Shown here in pieces: positions 22,627-24,321 of a stretch of DNA of 24,321 nucleotides. The notes below the pieces were generated by a model, which searched no databases, was not told the origin of the DNA, and saw only the letters and a program-made list of their open reading frames with translations. The stretch spans positions 1 through 24,321 of the forward strand of contig JAZOOD010000062.1 of assembly GCA_045654805.1 (NCBI GenBank). The letters are read 5' to 3'. The position numbers were made by a program, and so were the translations under genes. Position 1 is the first letter of the stretch; each line of letters starts with the position of its first letter. Source of the DNA: CAZNKU01 sp045654805. GTDB taxonomy: Bacteria > Bacillota > Clostridia > Monoglobales > Firm-18.

Positions 22627-24150
22627 ATGAAACAACGAACATATATCGCTATAGACTTAAAATCATTTTATGCCTCCGTAGAATGCATTGAACGTGGTCT
22701 GGATCCAATGGCTACAAATCTCGTGGTTGCCGATAACAGCCGTACCGAGAAAACCATCTGCCTTGCGGTTTCTCCATCACTCAAATCCTTTGGCATACCG
22801 GGTAGGCCACGTTTGTTTGAAGTGGTGCAAAAAGTTAAAGATGCCAACTACAAACGCAAAGGTAAAAACAGATATAAACCATTCAAGGATAAATCCTATG
22901 ATATAAATGTTTTAAATAATCATCCTGAAACGGAGATCGATTACATAGTAGCCATACCTCGTATGGCTTTATACCTCGAATACAGTACAAGAATTTATGA
23001 AGTATATTTAAAATATATTGCTCCTGAAGACATCCATGTTTACTCTATCGATGAAGTCTTTATGGATGTTACAAACTATCTGCAGACATATAAACTTACA
23101 CCCCACGATTTGGCAATGAAAATCATCCTTGATGTTCTTGACACAACAGGTATAATAGCTACTGCAGGTATCGGTACTAATCTGTATTTATGTAAAGTTG
23201 CAATGGATATTGTAGCAAAGCATATTCCCCCTGATGAAAACGGAGTACGAATTGCTGAGCTGGATGAAATGGGCTATCGCCGTAAACTTTGGGAGCATAC
23301 ACCACTTACAGACTTTTGGCGTGTGGGTAAAGGCTATGCCAAAAAGCTTGAGGAACACGGTATGTTTACAATGGGTGATATTGCCCGATGTTCTATTGGC
23401 GGTGAATATGACTATCACAATGAGGATTTGCTGTATAAGTTATTCGGCGTTAATGCTGAACTGCTTATTGACCACGCTTGGGGTTATGAACCTTGCACTA
23501 TGGAGTACATAAAAGCCTACAAACCTGAAAGTAACAGTATAGGTTCCGGACAGGTTCTGCACGAAGCGTATAACTATGATAAGGCAAGAATTGTTGTAAA
23601 GGAAATGCTGGACTCATTGGTTATGGATTTACTTGAAAAAAGACTTGTTACCAATCAGATTGTAATGACGGTTGGTTATGATATCGAAAGCCTGACTAAT
23701 CCTGCAATCAGAAATAAATATGACGGCCCAGTGACAACAGACCATTATGGCAGAGCTGTTCCGAAGCATGCTCACGGCACTGGTAATATGTATAAACACA
23801 CATCATCACTGAGGCAGATTACTGAATGTGGTATGGATTTATATGACCGCATTATCAATCCGGATTTATTGGTTCGCCGTGTCACTATTACTGCTAATAA
23901 TGTTATCAGTGAAGATGCTGCTAAAAAAATTGTTATAAATGAGCAAATTGACCTGTTTACAGATGTTGATAAAATGCTCAAAGATGAAGCTGCAGAAAAT
24001 GCTGAACAGGAAAAAGAAAAGAATCTGCAGCAGGCTATTTTGTCATTAAAGAAAAAGTACGGCAAGAATGCCGTACTTAAAGGTATGAATTTTAAAGAAG
24101 GTGCCACAATGATTGACCGTAATGGTCAGATTGGCGGACATAAGGCGTAA
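22627..24150 (+). CDS. Y-family DNA polymerase, UmuC/UvrX-like
   Basis: This 507-residue translesion polymerase begins AIDLKSFYASVE: catalytic Asp10 and the steric-gate aromatic at 15. The second acidic pair, Asp142-Glu143, is in VYSIDEVFMDVT. The fingers (CLAVSPSLKSFGIPGRPRLFEV), the palm and the HhH-type thumb (TDFWRVGKGYAKKLEEHGMFTMGDIA) follow in order, then a little-finger domain and a C-terminal tail ending GQIGGHKA. The length and the GGHKA tail fit the Firmicutes UmuC-like proteins on conjugative elements. These copy past DNA lesions, possibly raising survival and mutation after transfer. AGGAGG lies 7 bases before the ATG. No umuD or YolD-like partner is visible downstream. Confidence 0.93.
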   Translation: MKQRTYIAIDLKSFYASVECIERGLDPMATNLVVADNSRTEKTICLAVSPSLKSFGIPGRPRLFEVVQKVKDANYKRKGKNRYKPFKDKSYDINVLNNHPETEIDYIVAIPRMALYLEYSTRIYEVYLKYIAPEDIHVYSIDEVFMDVTNYLQTYKLTPHDLAMKIILDVLDTTGIIATAGIGTNLYLCKVAMDIVAKHIPPDENGVRIAELDEMGYRRKLWEHTPLTDFWRVGKGYAKKLEEHGMFTMGDIARCSIGGEYDYHNEDLLYKLFGVNAELLIDHAWGYEPCTMEYIKAYKPESNSIGSGQVLHEAYNYDKARIVVKEMLDSLVMDLLEKRLVTNQIVMTVGYDIESLTNPAIRNKYDGPVTTDHYGRAVPKHAHGTGNMYKHTSSLRQITECGMDLYDRIINPDLLVRRVTITANNVISEDAAKKIVINEQIDLFTDVDKMLKDEAAENAEQEKEKNLQQAILSLKKKYGKNAVLKGMNFKEGATMIDRNGQIGGHKA

Positions 24151-24160
24151 ATCAAATATT

Positions 24161-24216
24161 TTGCCCTGTTTAACAAATTGGAATTTAGCGAATTAAGTAT
24201 TCCATCAATTGGGCAA
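24161..24216. other. Imperfect long hairpin after the polymerase gene
   Basis: TTGCCC (24161-24166) pairs with GGGCAA (24211-24216), with an inner partial stem (AATTGGAAT against ATTCC and CAATT). There is no clear T-run after it. It may be a weak terminator or the edge of a repeated element. Confidence 0.4.
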
Positions 24217-24321
24217 GAAAGGGCGGTTCCTCCATAACGACATTAGAGAGGAGAATGATTGCCACTTTATCCTTAAAATTCAACCTTTGCCAATGTCTCA
24301 ATCCTGGCAATCCTCCATCAT
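24185..24321 (-). CDS. Possible C-terminal end of a gene entering from the right edge
   Basis: On the minus strand one frame is open from the window edge to a TAA at 24185-24187, giving 44 residues that end VMEEPPFLAQLMEYLIR. The amino-acid make-up looks protein-like and somewhat less AT-rich than the neighbourhood, but I recognise no family, and 44 codons can stay open by chance. Its stop lies within the 24161-24216 hairpin. Confidence 0.3.
   Translation of the reverse strand, partial: DGGLPGLRHWQRLNFKDKVAIILLSNVVMEEPPFLAQLMEYLIR

Noticed and set aside
22636..22650. CGAACATATATCG near the start of the polymerase gene as a LexA box
   Set aside because: Only one half matches GAAC-N4-GTTC and it lies inside the coding start, so SOS control cannot be claimed.
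1537..24186. Exact 14-base match ACAAATTGGAATTT at 1537-1550 and 24173-24186, a possible att-type direct repeat around the window
   Set aside because: About one such match is expected by chance in this much AT-rich DNA, flanks do not extend it, and no integrase lies next to either copy.

Overview
The window looks like the chromosome or an integrated mobile island of a low-GC, Gram-positive gut-type anaerobe, probably a clostridial species (Lachnospiraceae or Oscillospiraceae). The reasons are strong AGGAGG-type ribosome sites, Rho-independent terminators, AT-rich DNA, and families typical of these bacteria: DUF6487-like zinc proteins, DUF4177, Cna-B/SpaA surface proteins, YodL/DUF3846 and DUF6809. 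No rRNA, tRNA, CRISPR array, transposase or conjugation gene was found. Family assignments rest on motif recognition, not on database searches.

Left third (1-6088, minus strand). Three blocks run leftward. The first (5825 to 2485) has a DUF4177 protein, a membrane protein, a multi-pass membrane protein fused to a PstS-like phosphate-binding domain, a DUF6487-like zinc protein, a small membrane protein with a zinc ribbon and a small hypothetical protein. The second (2344 to 1579) is an XRE regulator with a translationally coupled membrane protein. The third (1263 to the left edge) has a paralogue of the 2485 gene, membrane proteins and more DUF6487-like proteins; one member (60-240) is broken by one base in an A-run. 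Several starts had to be moved inward from the longest frame because the ribosome site lies inside it. A membrane-attached XRE regulator (6089-6694) points the other way.

Middle (7090-16634). A leftward operon encodes a 1,845-residue surface protein, a lipoprotein, a single-pass SAF-domain protein, a small membrane protein, a type I signal peptidase and a 48-residue acidic protein. The surface protein has a thioester domain, about eight SpaA/Cna-B repeats, a dockerin-like calcium-binding pair, a double cysteine cluster and a C-terminal membrane anchor. No sortase gene is present. Divergent to it is a short, FimB-sized tyrosine recombinase, and the roughly 200-bp gap carries seven copies of a GTTCG motif in inverted arrangement. 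This suggests a phase-variable surface structure.

Right third (16687-24321). These are small accessory genes of the kind carried by conjugative elements: a DUF6809-like protein, a candidate structured RNA of about 235 nt with its own promoter and terminator, a tail-anchored small protein, a YubB/DUF1281-like protein and a YodL-DUF3846 protein. After them come a CoiA-like zinc protein (minus strand), a small XRE regulator divergent from a SLOG-domain protein and a hypothetical protein, and a UmuC-like Y-family DNA polymerase. The XRE gene and the SLOG gene share a promoter region with a likely operator. The last 170 bases hold a hairpin and a possible partial reading frame.
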